From Calonectria ilicicola (taxonomy: Eukaryota; Ascomycota; Sordariomycetes; Hypocreales; Nectriaceae), in NCBI GenBank assembly GCA_020809705.1, contig CP085826.1, positions 558,001 to 622,000 of the forward strand: 64,000 nt of DNA. The letters are read 5' to 3'. Position 1 is the stretch's first letter. Every line of letters starts with the position of its first letter. The notes below the pieces were generated by a model. It did not search any database and was not told where the DNA came from. It saw only the letters and a list, made by a program, of their open reading frames with translations. Both the position numbers and the translations under genes were made by a program. Of the stretch, positions 1 to 12,126 are shown piece after piece.

Positions 1-1560
1 TTCGTAACTCGTCAATCAGCTCTGATTCCAACTTAGCCATGGAATGAATAGCACTCCGGCGCTCTGCCATGGCAATATCGGCCCATCGGTTCAAAGTGAT
101 CATGCTATTGACAATGGAAATTAGGTCGCGGCCCGCCGTCTTAATTGTATCAAGATAGATTGTAGATTGGCTTTCATTGCTTTCCGAAGGTGCTTGCAAT
201 GACTTGGATGCTGATTTTAATTCTTCAGCCAACAGCTCCACAGACCCAAGAATACCATGGATTGGGGTTCGGAGCTGGTGAGAGAATCCTCGGAGAAATT
301 TTTCCTTGGCTTTCATCGCTTCTGTGAGCAAGCGCTTGTGCCATATCTTGGATATCATGCCAGCGCAACCATGGATGAACCAGGAATCGACATCGTCCGG
401 TACCAGTTGAAAATCGCGGGATGCCACAGAGAGAATGGATGGTCCAGATACGCTCTCGCATTGGGCGGCAATTATACGCACCACTCTGTCATCTGGGAAG
501 CTCTTGTGATTCGAATTCACAATAAAGTCATTGATGTAGTCAGCGTCTTCCCATAACCCGTCTTGGAAGTCGGACCACGATATAGGATCCCGTCCTTCCA
601 CTTCGACTTGATTAGCCCTTAATGGCCTGAGCGTGATTTTGGCATCTGGATATGCGGTTCTCAGTATCTTCATGACTGCTTCCTCAGACACTATATTATC
701 TGCTTCATTGTGCACCGCAGAGACTAATTCGGCCATGCGACGACCCTCTCGCTGGCGCCTCGCTCTTGCATACTGGACAATGTCAGAGACAACCCAATCA
801 GCCAGACGAGCAAGCGATTGTTGTTGTGCTTTTGACAATGGGGCTTCAGTCTTGGTGGATGCGACGCAGAGTGACCCGATGTGTACTGAACGACCAGATT
901 CATGTTGTACACGAAGAGGTACACCGGCGTATGCGCGAAGCCCGCCAAGCTCAACATTTGGTGACAATTGGAAACGCCAATCCTGCTCAAGATCTGGTAA
1001 AAGAAACACTCTCTACTTGATAATTAATACGCTTATGATGAAGGGTCAGGGTTGGGTCAACGTACATTAGAGGGTTGATGGATGGTGTGTGCGCATGTGG
1101 CTTCGCCGCGTGGTAGAATCGCCAAGGGAACCCCAACCGTGGCTAAACGGATGTAGAAATTGACATCAAGGATCCCAATAATGGCACAATCCCACCCCGT
1201 AGTTTCTTGTGCGATATGGGCCTTCTCTTGCAAACCGGATAGCAACTCGCTCTCATTGAGGATGCCACGGGTATAATACCAGAGCATGGATAACCGAAGC
1301 CTCTCATCCTTCGCTAAGAGAGGACGGAGATAGCGGTCAGGATGACACTCCGGTCTGTCCGGGATGGGCGCCGGCGCATAGTCATCGTTCTTTGAGAGGT
1401 AACAGGCCTCATCCGCATCCTGGCACCAAGGCTTAATCGGTTTGTCGGCATTGTCTGGGTCGAAGACGGGCCCAACCGTGACTGGAGGAGGCGGTGGGGG
1501 CTCGTGGCAAGTCGCAAGAACGGCAGCGTCTGCCTTGGGGAAGAAGGACATGGGTGGCAT
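1..1560 (-). CDS. Hybrid histidine kinase, N-terminal part (GAF + HisKA), cut by the window edge
   Basis: Sensor histidine kinase of the fungal hybrid type. Exon 1 is 1066-1560, the intron 1013-1065 (GTACGT...AAGTAG) and exon 2 runs from 1012 off the left edge. The start at 1560 (ATGCCACCCATG) gives the usual beginning of this family, MPPMSFFPKADAA, followed by a Pro run; an in-frame start at 1611 is less likely. About residues 85-270 form a GAF-like sensor region (LSMLWYYTRG, DVNFYIRLATVGVPLAILPRG, then PLRV and SLCVAS). Near 226-300 the dimerisation/phosphoacceptor region has the H-box FLRGFSHQLRTPIHGILGS, whose His is the autophosphorylation site. The ATPase and receiver domains expected in this family lie outside the window. 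Divergent from the SDR gene at 2928. Confidence 0.9.
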
Positions 1561-2927
1561 GGTTATATGTAAGCATATGGGTATGTCTGCCCTTGTCACT
1601 GACGATCCCAAGGTAGGCGATGGGCATAAGCGAATCAGAAACGCGGTGAAGACCAGAACCGTCGAGATTTCGGTGTCAAAATGAATGACGCATCTTCCAA
1701 ATAGTTAAACCCCACCCCATCGTCAGCCACATTTTGGAAGCGCCAATTGCAACGCGCACGTCGATCATGCTAGCGGCTTTTGTGCCACTAGCGTGTAACT
1801 TTGTCTCAGTCGCATGGTGCTGGAACCGTGGAACCAGGCTTGGGCTGTGCGGGAGGATGCGATGCTCGACATTGCGTGCATGTCCAGGATGATTCAAAAT
1901 CGAGGAGTAGCAACCTGGCTTGTGGTAAAAAATCCCTTGTCCTTTTTGTTACAGCTTTCCTCAATTAGAGTTTGATTGCAGAGACTCGTCATGAAGCTCG
2001 TATGACTCTGCAGACAACGAACTTGCATCATGATCAGATAAATGCAGTTCACTCGAGTTGTATCCAGTTTTCTTTAATGTCCCCATTATAACCGTACCAC
2101 TGATCATGACCATCCCTCCATTTACCATGTCGCAGGCCGAAATACCAGGCTAGGAGGGAACAAATGCATTGCCTGTATTTGTAGCAGCCTTGTGCGTATG
2201 AGTCTCTACTGGTCCTTTTATCCCGACTTTTAAGCCACGGTGCAGAGCGGTAAAAAGCCTTAATTTCGTGTTGTTGACCGAAAGAAAGTTTGTCATTTCC
2301 TACACGCTGATACTTAAAGTGGCTATGCAGACTCTCACGCCACATTTCACGAAATTCCAGTGCACAAAGTAGTCTCTGGATCTTGAATTCATCTGATTGC
2401 TTCCTATGGTTGTAAAGTACTCGTCGATGTATGTATCTGCTCTATCATCAAGCTTTCCCCAGTCTACAACGCCAACGCAAGATCTCCATCCCAATTCGCA
2501 GTGCATCAAATCAAGGTTCACTGCATTTACCGGCAATATCGGACATAGCAGAACCGTATCGCCGATGCGTTTTCTGGCGCAGTAGTGGGCCCGAGTGTTG
2601 ACATCCCCACAAGCGGCACCAGTGTCGGTTAAATCTAGAGGAGCCGTGGGTTGTTCGAGGAATGAGGTTTGGAAGCAATTTGCAGCCGAAATCCAGAGCA
2701 TGCTTAGAAAACCACTCTATGTAAACAACTTTAGCGTCATTATGTATCTGCAAATCTAATTGAATATCGGAAATAGGTAACCTGCACATTGTAACTCCGA
2801 TTCCTCTGATTGGTCCCCCACTGGTGATTTGTGGACAAGGAGTTTGGGGATTGTATTATATATTGGCTACTCGGAAAACCTCAACCACTCCTCATCACAA
2901 CCAAAGCATTCCTCATTGCTTGACACC
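1561..2927. other. Divergent intergenic region, histidine kinase / SDR
   Basis: No convincing gene. Short open frames on both strands lack motifs or splice partners. The right end carries an A/T-rich TATA-like stretch (TATTATATATTG, 2854-2865), 63 to 74 bp before the SDR start codon, which is the probable core promoter of that gene. Confidence 0.5.
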
Positions 2928-3914
2928 ATGGCAACTCGATACTCTGAAGTTCATCAAAATGCAACGGGCCCGGGGGACTCTCGTCCTACCGCCTTACAAA
3001 TAATCCAGGACGAAAATCTGAAAGGAAAGCTGGTCGGAAAGACCATTCTCGTCACAGGATGCTCCTCGGGACTTGGCATTGAGACTTCTCGTGCTCTCTT
3101 CCATACGGGCGCCACTTTGTATCTTACAGCACGCAACCTAGAGAAGGCAAAGTCAGCTCTTCCCGACATTGTTACGAGCGATCGTGTTCATCTGTTGGAA
3201 CTCGATCTCGAGTCACTGGACAGTGTCCGGGCATGCGCAGCTGCATTCTTGTCCCAATGCCAGAGTCTCAATATCTTGATTTGCAATGCTGGCGTCATGG
3301 CACCGCTGGAAGGTCGCACTAAGGATGGATTCGAGACACAGATTGGCACGAACCACGTTGGTCACTTTTTGTTAATCAACCTTCTATTACTCTCATTGTT
3401 CGCCGCCTCAACGCCAGATATGCATTCTCGCGTTGTCTTGGTATCCTCTGCTGCCCACCGTGCCGGTGAGGTCAATTTTGACAATATCAATTTCGAAGGA
3501 AATTATGACCCCATGGTAGCCTACGGCGCAAGCAAGACGGCTAATATATGGACTGCCAACGAAATTGAGCGTCGCTACAGCTCCAAGGGCCTTCACGCTT
3601 GGAGCCTGCAACCAGGTGCCATCATGACGGACTTGGCCCGACATTTGTCCCCTGAACAACAGTCGGGCATTATGAACGACCCGTACTTGGCCAAGACTGC
3701 TAAGAACCCGGAACAGGGGGCTGCAACAACAGTCTGGGGTGCCGTCGCGTCTGCTTTGGAAGGCCAGGGTGGCAAGTATCTTGACAATTGTCAAATTGCG
3801 GGACCATATGATCCAAGTGGGGAGCTTTGGGCGCCGGGGTATGTGCCTCATGCTTACGACGTGGAGAAGGCTACGAAGTTGTGGGAGAAGTCTCTTGAGT
3901 GGGCAAAGATATAA
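2928..3914 (+). CDS. Short-chain dehydrogenase/reductase (WWOX/retinol dehydrogenase-like)
   Basis: Intronless gene, 328 aa, predicted NAD(P)-dependent oxidoreductase. The start is set at 2928 (CACCATGG context); an upstream open frame to 2829 has no better start. Seen: the Rossmann cofactor motif TGCSSGLG (residues 43-50), the acidic LELDLES strand, NAG in LICNAGVM, the Ser of LVSSAAHR, and the catalytic YGASK (YxxxK) pair followed by LQPGAIMTDL. Length and motif spacing fit fungal WWOX-like SDRs that act on alcohols, ketones or sterol/terpenoid intermediates; the substrate cannot be read from sequence. It lies 1 kb upstream of an MFS transporter in the same direction, and a Zn2Cys6 regulator follows, which suggests a small metabolic or detoxification group. 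Confidence 0.93.
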   Translation: MATRYSEVHQNATGPGDSRPTALQIIQDENLKGKLVGKTILVTGCSSGLGIETSRALFHTGATLYLTARNLEKAKSALPDIVTSDRVHLLELDLESLDSVRACAAAFLSQCQSLNILICNAGVMAPLEGRTKDGFETQIGTNHVGHFLLINLLLLSLFAASTPDMHSRVVLVSSAAHRAGEVNFDNINFEGNYDPMVAYGASKTANIWTANEIERRYSSKGLHAWSLQPGAIMTDLARHLSPEQQSGIMNDPYLAKTAKNPEQGAATTVWGAVASALEGQGGKYLDNCQIAGPYDPSGELWAPGYVPHAYDVEKATKLWEKSLEWAKI

Positions 3915-4488
3915 ATTTATGCTAGAAGAAATTAGGAAGTGAGATGGAAGAGCACTGAAGGACTTGAAAGTTAAATGATAATCCCGTTTATAGGAAGCAG
4001 ATATTATCAAATTTCACTCCCAGTGCATGAACAGAGCCTGGCAAGGAAAAAGCCCCATCTGTTTTGGCCCAACAATGAGCTCTAGGGTAGTAGTTTATTT
4101 TCGTCAACAAGTGAAATCGACAACTGGAACAACGCGAGAGTGACATATATATCCCGATTTGTCGATTTTTATTCATGTTGTAATATACTTCTCCATCGCT
4201 CAAACCGAACTTCATGATCGTCTGAATGTGTTACTTCTCAGTCAATCTTCTGCGAAAATGTTACGGCCTAAGTCACTAAGATATACACACATGACTTTTA
4301 AAGCACCATATGCGAGGGGAAAGAAAGAAAGACAAAACAGGAATCATTTCACGTTCATGAAATAGCCAAAATCTCAATCTCAACTTCATTTATGGACAGC
4401 CTTTCATGCTCAAGGTAGGCGTGGGACACAGTTGGCGTTCAAGTGTGGGGTTCATGCAAACCCAGAGGCCCACCCAGTTTGGCCTCTA

Positions 4489-4508
4489 TGGGCTAAAATT
4501 GCAGTGAA
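4489..4508 (+). repeat. 20-bp direct repeat, copy 1
   Basis: TGGGCTAAAATTGCAGTGAA, identical to 4587-4606, 98 bp apart, in the promoter region of the MFS gene at 4899. Possibly a small tandem duplication or a doubled regulatory site. Confidence 0.7.
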
Positions 4509-4586
4509 GGAATAGCACCACTAAGGAAAGGCGACGGTTGATTGGGCTGTGCACGTACGCTGGTGACCCACTCTCTCTGACCTGTG

Positions 4587-4606
4587 TGGGCTAAAATTGC
4601 AGTGAA
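4587..4606 (+). repeat. 20-bp direct repeat, copy 2
   Basis: Exact second copy of 4489-4508. The flanks are related but diverged (GAAGGA versus GAACGGA follows each copy). Confidence 0.7.
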
Positions 4607-4898
4607 CGGATCGTGTGTCCCGACCAGAGACCCACACTCTCTGGACGGCCCAATCGGAGGAAACATTGTAGCTGATTGGCCAGATCAAACACGTCCGACA
4701 GGCAAGACTCAAACACCAGGTTATTTCCAGTTATATGCCAGACACCATCGGAGCATCCTATCAACATTGTCATAAATAAGATAAAATTTCCATATAGCCA
4801 TGTCGAGTAGATAATACAAGAGAATTCTTCATCTGCATTCCTTGCAGCTGGAATCATCTCGAATTCCCCCCTAGACTTCACAGATCCCGCAACTTCAC

Positions 4899-6580
4899 AT
4901 GATGGCGGCCCACAAACACACTAAAACGCAGCATGTCGACGCAAAGAGTGCCCCAACTTATAATTCTCCCAAACCTCAGTCGCAGACGGGCCAAGGCGAG
5001 GAAGGGTTGCCTGATAACCCCGCGCGCCTTGAAATAATCCCTTCTTCCCAACGAAGAGGATTTCTTGGCCGCTTCACCATCATACCCGAGGTGTCAAACC
5101 CACGCGCCTACAGCAACGCAACAAAATGGGTCATGACGAGCATCGCTGCTTTGGCTGCCACTACATCATCCACAGGATCTTCCATATTTTATCGTGAGTT
5201 AATACGTTGGACAAGGGCGCACGCTACAAACGATGCTAACAATCTTTTAGCTGCACTGGGCGACATGGCCATCGATCTAAAAACCACAACCACAATTACC
5301 AACCTATCCCTGGCCTTTTACTTGCTTGCCATGGCTATAACTCCCATGTGGTGGTGGGTCTCCCCTCGATATGCAGTAAATTCTCGAGGCCCATGAATGC
5401 TAATCATTTGACTAGGTCTCACTTTTCCGAATCATTGGGACGACGCAACATATACATCATCTCATTTTCGCTCTTTACTGTATTCTCATGCATCAGCGCT
5501 GTTAGTGTAAACATCGCCATGCTCGTCGTCATGAGAATCTTTAGTGGGGGAGCCGCCGCCTCGGTGCAGGCCGTGGGTGCTGGTACCCTTGCCGATCTCT
5601 GGGAGCCAAAGGAGCGAGGTCGTGCAATGGGAATATTTTACCTGGGTCCTCTTTGTGGACCTGGGATTGCTCCAATCATTGGAGGCGCATTAACAGAGGC
5701 CTTTGGTTGGCGAAGCACGCTGTGGTTCCTGGCCATTTTTGGCGGAGTGCTTTTCCTTCTCATCTTCTCCTGCCTTCCTGAGACGCTTGCGAGGCCCCAG
5801 ACCACTGAAAATGACCAAAAGGTGGAAGCGCAAGCGCTAAACAAAGGCACTAGGGTCCTGAAGCGCCTCGTTGAGCCACTCGGAGTACTACAGTACCTAC
5901 AATACCCACCCATCCTCGTGTCAGTGTACTCGGCAGCCATTGCTTTTGGCACGCTCTACGTGGTCAACATTTCGATCCAAAGTGACTTGGCGAAGCCTCC
6001 CTACAACTTCACAGCGATTGAAGTCGGCTTAGTCTATCTGGCGCCAACGCTGGGCTACGCGGTCGCATCAGTGCTCGGAGGGCGGTGGATTGACTACATC
6101 ATGGCCCGCGAGGCGCGCAAGGCCAGCCGTTACGATGCCGACGGAAAACCTGTGTACCTACCCGAAGACCGTCTGAAGGAGAATATTTGGCTGGCAGCCA
6201 CATTGTATCCTGCCGGTGTGATCTGGTATGGCTGGTCTGTTGACAAGGGCTTGCCGTGGATTGTGCCGTGTGTTGCTGGCTTCTTCTTCGGCATTGGGGG
6301 CATGCTCCTGTTTGGAGCCGTCACCACTGTGCTCACCGAATTCATGCCTAAGCGCGCATCGAGCGGTGTTGCCATAAACAACCTTATGCGAAGCACTTTT
6401 GCATGTGTTGGCTCCGTCGTTACTCAACCACTAATCAATGCCATGGGTACTGGCTGGACTTGCACAATGATAGGATTGTTTGCGTGGGTTACGGGCAATG
6501 CTGCCATCCTGGCTTTAATGTACAGGGGGGCAGAGTGGAGAGCTAGTATGAACAAAAAGCTCAACTCCCAGAGCTCTTGA
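4899..6580 (+). CDS. MFS transporter, DHA1 drug:H+ antiporter type
   Basis: Exons 4899-5193, 5251-5353 and 5416-6580; 520 aa. Introns are GTGAGT...TTTTAG (57 nt) and GTGGGT...ACTAG (62 nt). Splicing restores the family-typical junctions SSIFYPALGDMA and MWWSHFSESLGRRN. The cytoplasmic N-terminus of about 80 residues is followed by about 12 hydrophobic segments. Seen: the motif A region SESLGRR, and the antiporter-type stretch GAGTLADLWEPKERG then FYLGPLCGPGIAPIIGG in TM5. A long central loop (YDADGKPVYLPEDRLKEN) is usual for Qdr/Dtr-like DHA1 carriers. Probably an exporter of small hydrophobic compounds at the plasma membrane. Neighbours are an SDR upstream and a convergent Zn2Cys6 regulator downstream that may control it; the substrate is unknown. 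Confidence 0.92.
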
Positions 6581-7094
6581 GCCTTTGGTGACATGGTATT
6601 TGTGATTTTTGGCTAAAATGCCAGAGTAAGCCGCGGGCATTCTTTGACGGATAGAAATAGATGGAATTCGATCGCCGCTCTTGATATTTAGGGGGAACTT
6701 TTATACATTAGTCTTATTTGCAAAATTCGAGAGTGTAACGAACGACGATAGGTGTTAGGCACCTTCGATCAGTGATAGTTAAAGTATGGACTATAGCATC
6801 AGTATACTGTTTTTTTTTTACTCTTGAGTCGCACGTAACGGGTGTTTTGCCATCGGTCTAACCTGAAAATTTGTTGGTTGTTGCTGTATCTAAGACATTG
6901 AACCCGAAAACCCTCACTCCTGGTACCTTAGCCAGCATTGTTTCTATTACAATCCAACCTAAACACCAGACTTGTATGATGCACAAGCACTTAATGGCCA
7001 ACTATGCACCTATTTCACCATATCCCAATATGAATTTCTTTCGGACTGGATATATTCATGACGACCTTGATGCAGAAGCTACCCCCACGGCCAA
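6581..7094. other. Convergent intergenic region
   Basis: The 3' flanks of the MFS gene (+) and the Zn2Cys6 gene (-). No gene or clear element is seen apart from a poly-T run near 6810. Confidence 0.5.
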
Positions 7095-9517
7095 CTATTC
7101 CTCCTGCAGCGGCGGCTCGGGCGCATCCATCATCATCCATTCATCTAAGGCCACATTCATATCTATGTCTGTCATAAATGTGATGTCGGGTAGATTCTGA
7201 TCTTCTGGGTTAGATATGCTTAGAAGAGAAGGCTCAACAAATCCATCTGCTGTGACCTGGTTAGCTTCAAAAAACGACAGTCTAATCGGCATACACTTAC
7301 ATGGAAGGGAACTAAAGGCATCCCCAAGCATCTTTTGTACATATATTTCCGAATTGCCATGACTAGAAGCCGCAGTTGCACTCCCACTTTGGTTGTTGGG
7401 ATCGGAGTCGTTGGAGACGCCTCTTCTAGCCTTTGCTAGCGCGAAATTTATAGCCTCAGTTGCCTTCTTTGCTTCGTCGGAGTCAGCACTTTTGCGCAGC
7501 CAGATTTGTCTCGTTTTTTGCAGTGCGGATAAAATCTGGTCTTTCCGACTCAAGGTCTGTTGGCGGTGCAGCATTAAGCATAAAATCATGGTGGCTGAGA
7601 GAAAAAGATGGTTCATGCTGGAGGTCACACGCCAACGTAGTGAATGAAGTTGACCACCGGGTTTGGTCTCCTCGTCGAGCAATTGCTGTACCATAAGAGT
7701 GCTGAGTGCGGAATCTAGGCAAACGGTACGCGAATAAGTAAAAGTGTCCACTTCTGTAGAAAGCGAGTCCATGAAGAGATAATTTTGGTGTAGCATAATT
7801 TTCCCTCTGAATACCATATGGCGTATGAAGAGGCGGGCCATGAAGATTTGCGGAGGATCAGTGATGTTGGCCTCCTTTGATGTCCATTTCAATGGCGGGG
7901 GAATACTATCCGCCGCCTTATTCAGAATATCATCAACGCGCATGGCATCGTCATAGCTACGAGACTCAATGCTAGTCGCATGATCCAAAACGGCACCCAT
8001 CGCAATCATTAACCGCCTGCGTGCAATGAGGTTAAGGCTTGTTGTATACTCGGTCTCCGGTCGTGATGGGGGCAGTTCGGTCATCTCTGAGTTCAGATCG
8101 TCATCATTCAGATTTCGTGGCTCAGCCGTGTCGAACTGCAAGCCAGAGAGCATACGAGGCATGCCCATTTGACTCGAAATAAGAATGTCGCTTATCAGCA
8201 CTTTGGACCACATACGCCGGCGTATCTCGGCCTTCAACGGTGTGATTTTTGGAAAGTGACTTGGATCACGGTGGTAGCCCATGCGCATGGCCATATTGAT
8301 TTCAAGCGACAGCAAGAACCACGCGTCTTTATTGGCGTCCGTGTTATAAATAAGCTCGATATATCCATAATGCATTAGCGTCTCCAAGACATAAGGACCT
8401 GGCCTGGTATACTTGGTAATGTAAAGGCACTGCACAATCTTCTCACGGTAGAAGTCAATTTGTATAGATTTCTGCTCCGCGTTGTGGTCCACTCCAAACT
8501 CGCCCGTGTCTGAAATAATTAGGGAGAGACATATTATGCTGAATAAGAGGCCGACCCAGGCAACTGGAAATGAAGAAGGGTTGGCCCAAAACTTTTCATA
8601 CTATATTTCCATGCATGTCAGAATTTTCTCTGGCCGCCACAGCTTTTGAGATGGCCTAATACGTACCTCTTGAAGGAAGGAATGCCGATGAAGAGCTTAT
8701 TTGCCATGTGTTAGCTGGTGTATGATGTGGGGAGGTAAGCGAGAGTACGCTTACAAGCGGCAACAGAATCGACGAGGTTGAAATAACGTGAAACATGGCG
8801 ATTTACAGCATCTTTTGCTGGCAGCGCTTCGATTATCTCCTCTGCAGAGACCTGTCGATTGTAACCATATAGAAGCATCACATGTTGTGGATTTCCATTT
8901 TTTGGGCCATGATCGCTATTTTCCTCCAAGAGATTGGCCATTCTCACCTCCTCTTGGTCAACGTGGTCCTTTAAATCTGCGATGCTATCCAAGATGGTGA
9001 CCCAGTGATTATCCTCAACATATTGAAGCTCCGATGCACTGACGCGCATATTTCCGCATTCAGAGAGTGCATCCACTGGGGGAACTGAGGGCGAAGAGTC
9101 TTCGGGGCAGGCATGGGATGTGGAACTGGGCCTCGAAGCTGGTGTTGGGACACTTGTTGAGTTCTGCTTCAGCGACACAACTAGCTGCTCCAATAGTACA
9201 AGACGGTCATGGAGACTGGGTGGCGGGGCTATGGGTGGTAGCTTTGGCATGAGTGTTGGTGCCCGGTTTTCTGGATAGGCGCACACTAGGCCCCGCGTTG
9301 AGCAGGTAGAACATGGCTGACGGCGGTCGCACCGCGATCTGAAGGATTTGTTGATTAGCAGTTGAGGATTTTCAACACATGCTTAATGTGGAGGAAGAAG
9401 CCCTCACTTGCGCTGTCGACAGAGGTTGCACGACAGTCTGGCCTTCTCTCGGCGGCGGTTTGCGGGCGCCGGCCGCTGAGCCGTATCGGCATCCACAGCC
9501 GGACTGTCGGTTGACAT
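7095..9517 (-). CDS. Zn2Cys6 transcription factor with fungal MHR domain
   Basis: Exons on the minus strand: 9408-9517, 8755-9338, 8667-8695 (29 nt) and 7095-8600; 742 aa. The first intron (9339-9407) splits the binuclear cluster. The joined protein has six cysteines in the order CNLC, RQRKSRC, DRRQPC, STC, STRGLVC, i.e. C-x2-C-x6-C-x5-C-x2-C-x6-C, at residues 32-59. The 29-nt exon is supported because it restores LHRHSFLQEYEKFW, the hallmark of the start of the middle homology region. The rest (YGYIELIYNTDANKDAWFLL, INMAMRMGYHRDP, RRRMWSKV) is the Fungal_trans domain. A further in-frame 54-nt intron (7247-7300) near the C-terminus is possible. DNA-binding nuclear regulator; targets may include the neighbouring MFS and SDR genes. 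Confidence 0.92.
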
Positions 9518-10619
9518 TGCGGTCCAAGTCCGGAAAAATGCCAGGCGGTGGTTCTTTTCCGGATATGTGTCTGCCCTTTGGTATGACCTGACACTAGCTG
9601 AAGCTCTTGCTTGGGAATCGAACTGTTGGCCTGCGGGGCGCGCTGGAATATGATCGCCGGGCCTTTGATGCTCCGATCGTCCGACCAATCTCCGATCCAG
9701 TCACTCTGCTTATCTCCCGTGGGAAAATTGTACTACATGTCAAGAAATATTGATAATCATCTGGTATACTTCTAGAGCACGAGGTAGAGGTTCAATTATG
9801 AGGGAAATAAATTATTAGATGAGAGTCTGTATCGTCCCAATTGAAATGATGTTCCCTAAGGAATCGTCGCGCCTAAAAAGCTAACCATCTAGATCCCCAT
9901 CCTTTGCCACACTGCAGCAAACAAAATGCTTGCTACAGCGTTCGGTTATTCTCGCTTTACTAGGATTTAAACGCACAGGGATAAAAACGGGAACGAGCAG
10001 CCAAGTTTGCAGCATACAAAGAGACCCTGATATAAACCTTTCAATCCATTTCTCACTTGGGCATAGCGCAATGCAAAAACATGCCATTTCAAAGTAACGC
10101 ATTGCGGAATCTTAATTAAGCTCGCCTCTACAAATGAAAACTGCATTGCGATGATATCAAGCTGTTCTACTAAAAGCACAGGGTCATCGTCATTGTCGGA
10201 AGGTCTGCACATACGTCGCAGGACAAAGTGCTCCAGATTGAAGAAATCAGGCAAATGGGCGACAATCTAGCAAGTTTATTTATCCCAAGGAACCAGCTGT
10301 CTTATTTATGCCAGGACCCTTCGAATTTATACTGGACCTAGCGTAAATTTTGAACGAATCTTAACTTCTGCAATAGGCTAACACTCCCGCATCCAGTATA
10401 GCTCAGCGAAAATTAACGACTCGGTCTCATTCCATTCTGGTGCTGGTTGTCCTAGAATGAGCTTGACCTACTCAAAAGCTTACTGAGATTCTACAAAACA
10501 GCCAGCGGATTATTCCAGCGTCTCAAACGGCGATATTCTTTTTTTTTTTTTTTTTAACATCATCAGTATTCGATCATGAGCAATTGGATCAACATAATAA
10601 TCTCTACCAGCATTCGAAG
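9518..10619. other. Intergenic region
   Basis: No supported gene. A minus-strand open frame at 9967-10254 lacks an ATG and recognised motifs. A 19-nt poly-T tract lies near 10538-10556, about 65 bp before the start of the next gene. Confidence 0.45.
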
Positions 10620-11961
10620 ATGAAAAAGTTCACTCCTGGAGCGGTGTCTATTTTGGTAAAGCCTCTCCTGGTTAGGTAGAATCGAGCTAACAATGATAGG
10701 TGATGGGCTGGTCCCTCGTCGTGCTCTCTGCTACTGCCATCATCGCACGGCTATACCTTCGCATGAAGATTCAGAGTCGTAAATTATTGCTTAATGATTA
10801 TCTAATGATTGCAGCATGGACTACAAGTGTGATGGCCACTTGTTTCCCCATTTATTTTACGAGACTCGGAGCTTTTGATCCCAGGATGGGATGGAATTTC
10901 CGAGGCTATGAGGGCACTCTGGGCGACTTGAGATTGGCCTTGAAAGTACGGCTACATCACGAATATGGGGATGTAAGCAGCGCTAAAATTCGACGCAGCT
11001 CGAGTGGTTGGATGAAATTCCATTCCTGACTACCTTCTATCTATGCAAAGCGGTGCTTCTTGTGACCTACTTGCAAATTTTCCCTGCCTTCATGGTGAAA
11101 CGCAGGATCGCATTATGGGTCGTAATTGCAATTATCATCATGTCTTACGTGACAAGTTTAATGCTGTTGTTTTTTGTGTGCTATCCTCTCAGTTTGCATT
11201 GGTAACCAAACCCACTGATACTAGGGTATGAGAGATAGGCTGACGTTTTTAGGTCGTTGACAATGTCAACCTGTACCATTGCTAAGATCTCATTGTTTTA
11301 TGAATTCACATGGGGAATTCATTTTGCCACGGATGTCTTAGGTGGGTGTTCAGGTGATGTAGGAAGGAAAAGTATTGACCGACCCAGTTTTTGTTCTACC
11401 GTTCCTTATTCTACCAGAATTAACACTCCAACGAAACCTCAAGATTGGAATGCATTGTACATTCCTCCTAGGATTCATAAATCTGGCTGTATGCATTTCC
11501 CGATTTGCAGTTATTAATGTGTCAGGCGATATACACCCGACCAACTTCAGCACAGTTAGTAAGTGGACCTCTAATTCTCAACTCCCAAACAATTGCAATT
11601 AGCTCTGACTTTTTCAATTTTAGTGTTGCTATATACTCTTGATTGCAACATTAGCGTCCTTATTTGTTGTTTGCCTTCATTGAGGCCATACTTCCGATTA
11701 AAGAACGCAGATTCCACCCAATCCGAGTCTTCTCCAGGTTCAAGACGCCAATCAAGAGTGCAAAGATGGAGAAGATTGAGCTCCCATGTCAGCGCGAATA
11801 TGAGCGAGCGTCCTGATGGGTACATGGAGTCTACCATTATCTCAAATCAGCGTGGTGAAGTTATTATAACATCAAGCTGGAAAAACGTTGAAAATGGCCT
11901 GACAGACACGGGTCCCGAGAACACCGATTTTGACGATCCAAAAGTTTCCTTTGCAAAGTGA
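10620..11961 (+). CDS. Rhodopsin-like (Pth11/SAT4-type) seven-helix membrane protein
   Basis: Exons 10620-10655, 10700-10945, 10999-11201, 11253-11341, 11388-11558 and 11624-11961; about 360 aa. The last acceptor could instead be at 11602, adding 7 residues. The protein is a chain of hydrophobic helices: WSLVVLSATAIIARLYLR, LNDYLMIAAWTTSVMA, an extracellular MGWNF...LGDLRLAL loop, FYLCKAVLLVTYLQIFPAF, IALWVVIAIIIMSYVTSLML, VFVLPFLILPEL, then CLPSLRPYF before a polar C-tail of about 90 residues. This layout and the NDYL and CLPSLRP signatures define the fungal Rhodopsin/SAT4 family, predicted plasma-membrane sensors related to Pth11. No CFEM domain is present. Ligand and pathway are unknown; the short first exon is the least certain part. 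Confidence 0.8.
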
Positions 11962-12126
11962 TAATAATAAGGCAGACGAGGGGACGGAACTTGCTCACCC
12001 ACAACAACAAAGTCTTTCGTTTTAGATGGGGGTTTAACGGGACCATTATAAAAATGTGAAAACATTATTCAATAACATGAACTCCTAAATAAGCTCATGT
12101 AAATATTAATAGACTCTCATAATGTT

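Larger units (their letters stand above)
3915..4898. other. Intergenic region upstream of MFS transporter, with repeat
   Basis: No gene seen. The region holds a 20-bp direct repeat (entries at 4489 and 4587) embedded in partly duplicated sequence, where CCCACxCTCTCT and GGCCCAATC/GATTGGGC blocks recur. It lies 290-410 bp upstream of the MFS start. Confidence 0.5.

Noticed and set aside
225..990. Plus- and minus-strand open frames of 78-145 codons at the left edge
   Set aside because: They are other-frame shadows of histidine kinase exon 2, whose frame gives the conserved GAF and H-box sequence.
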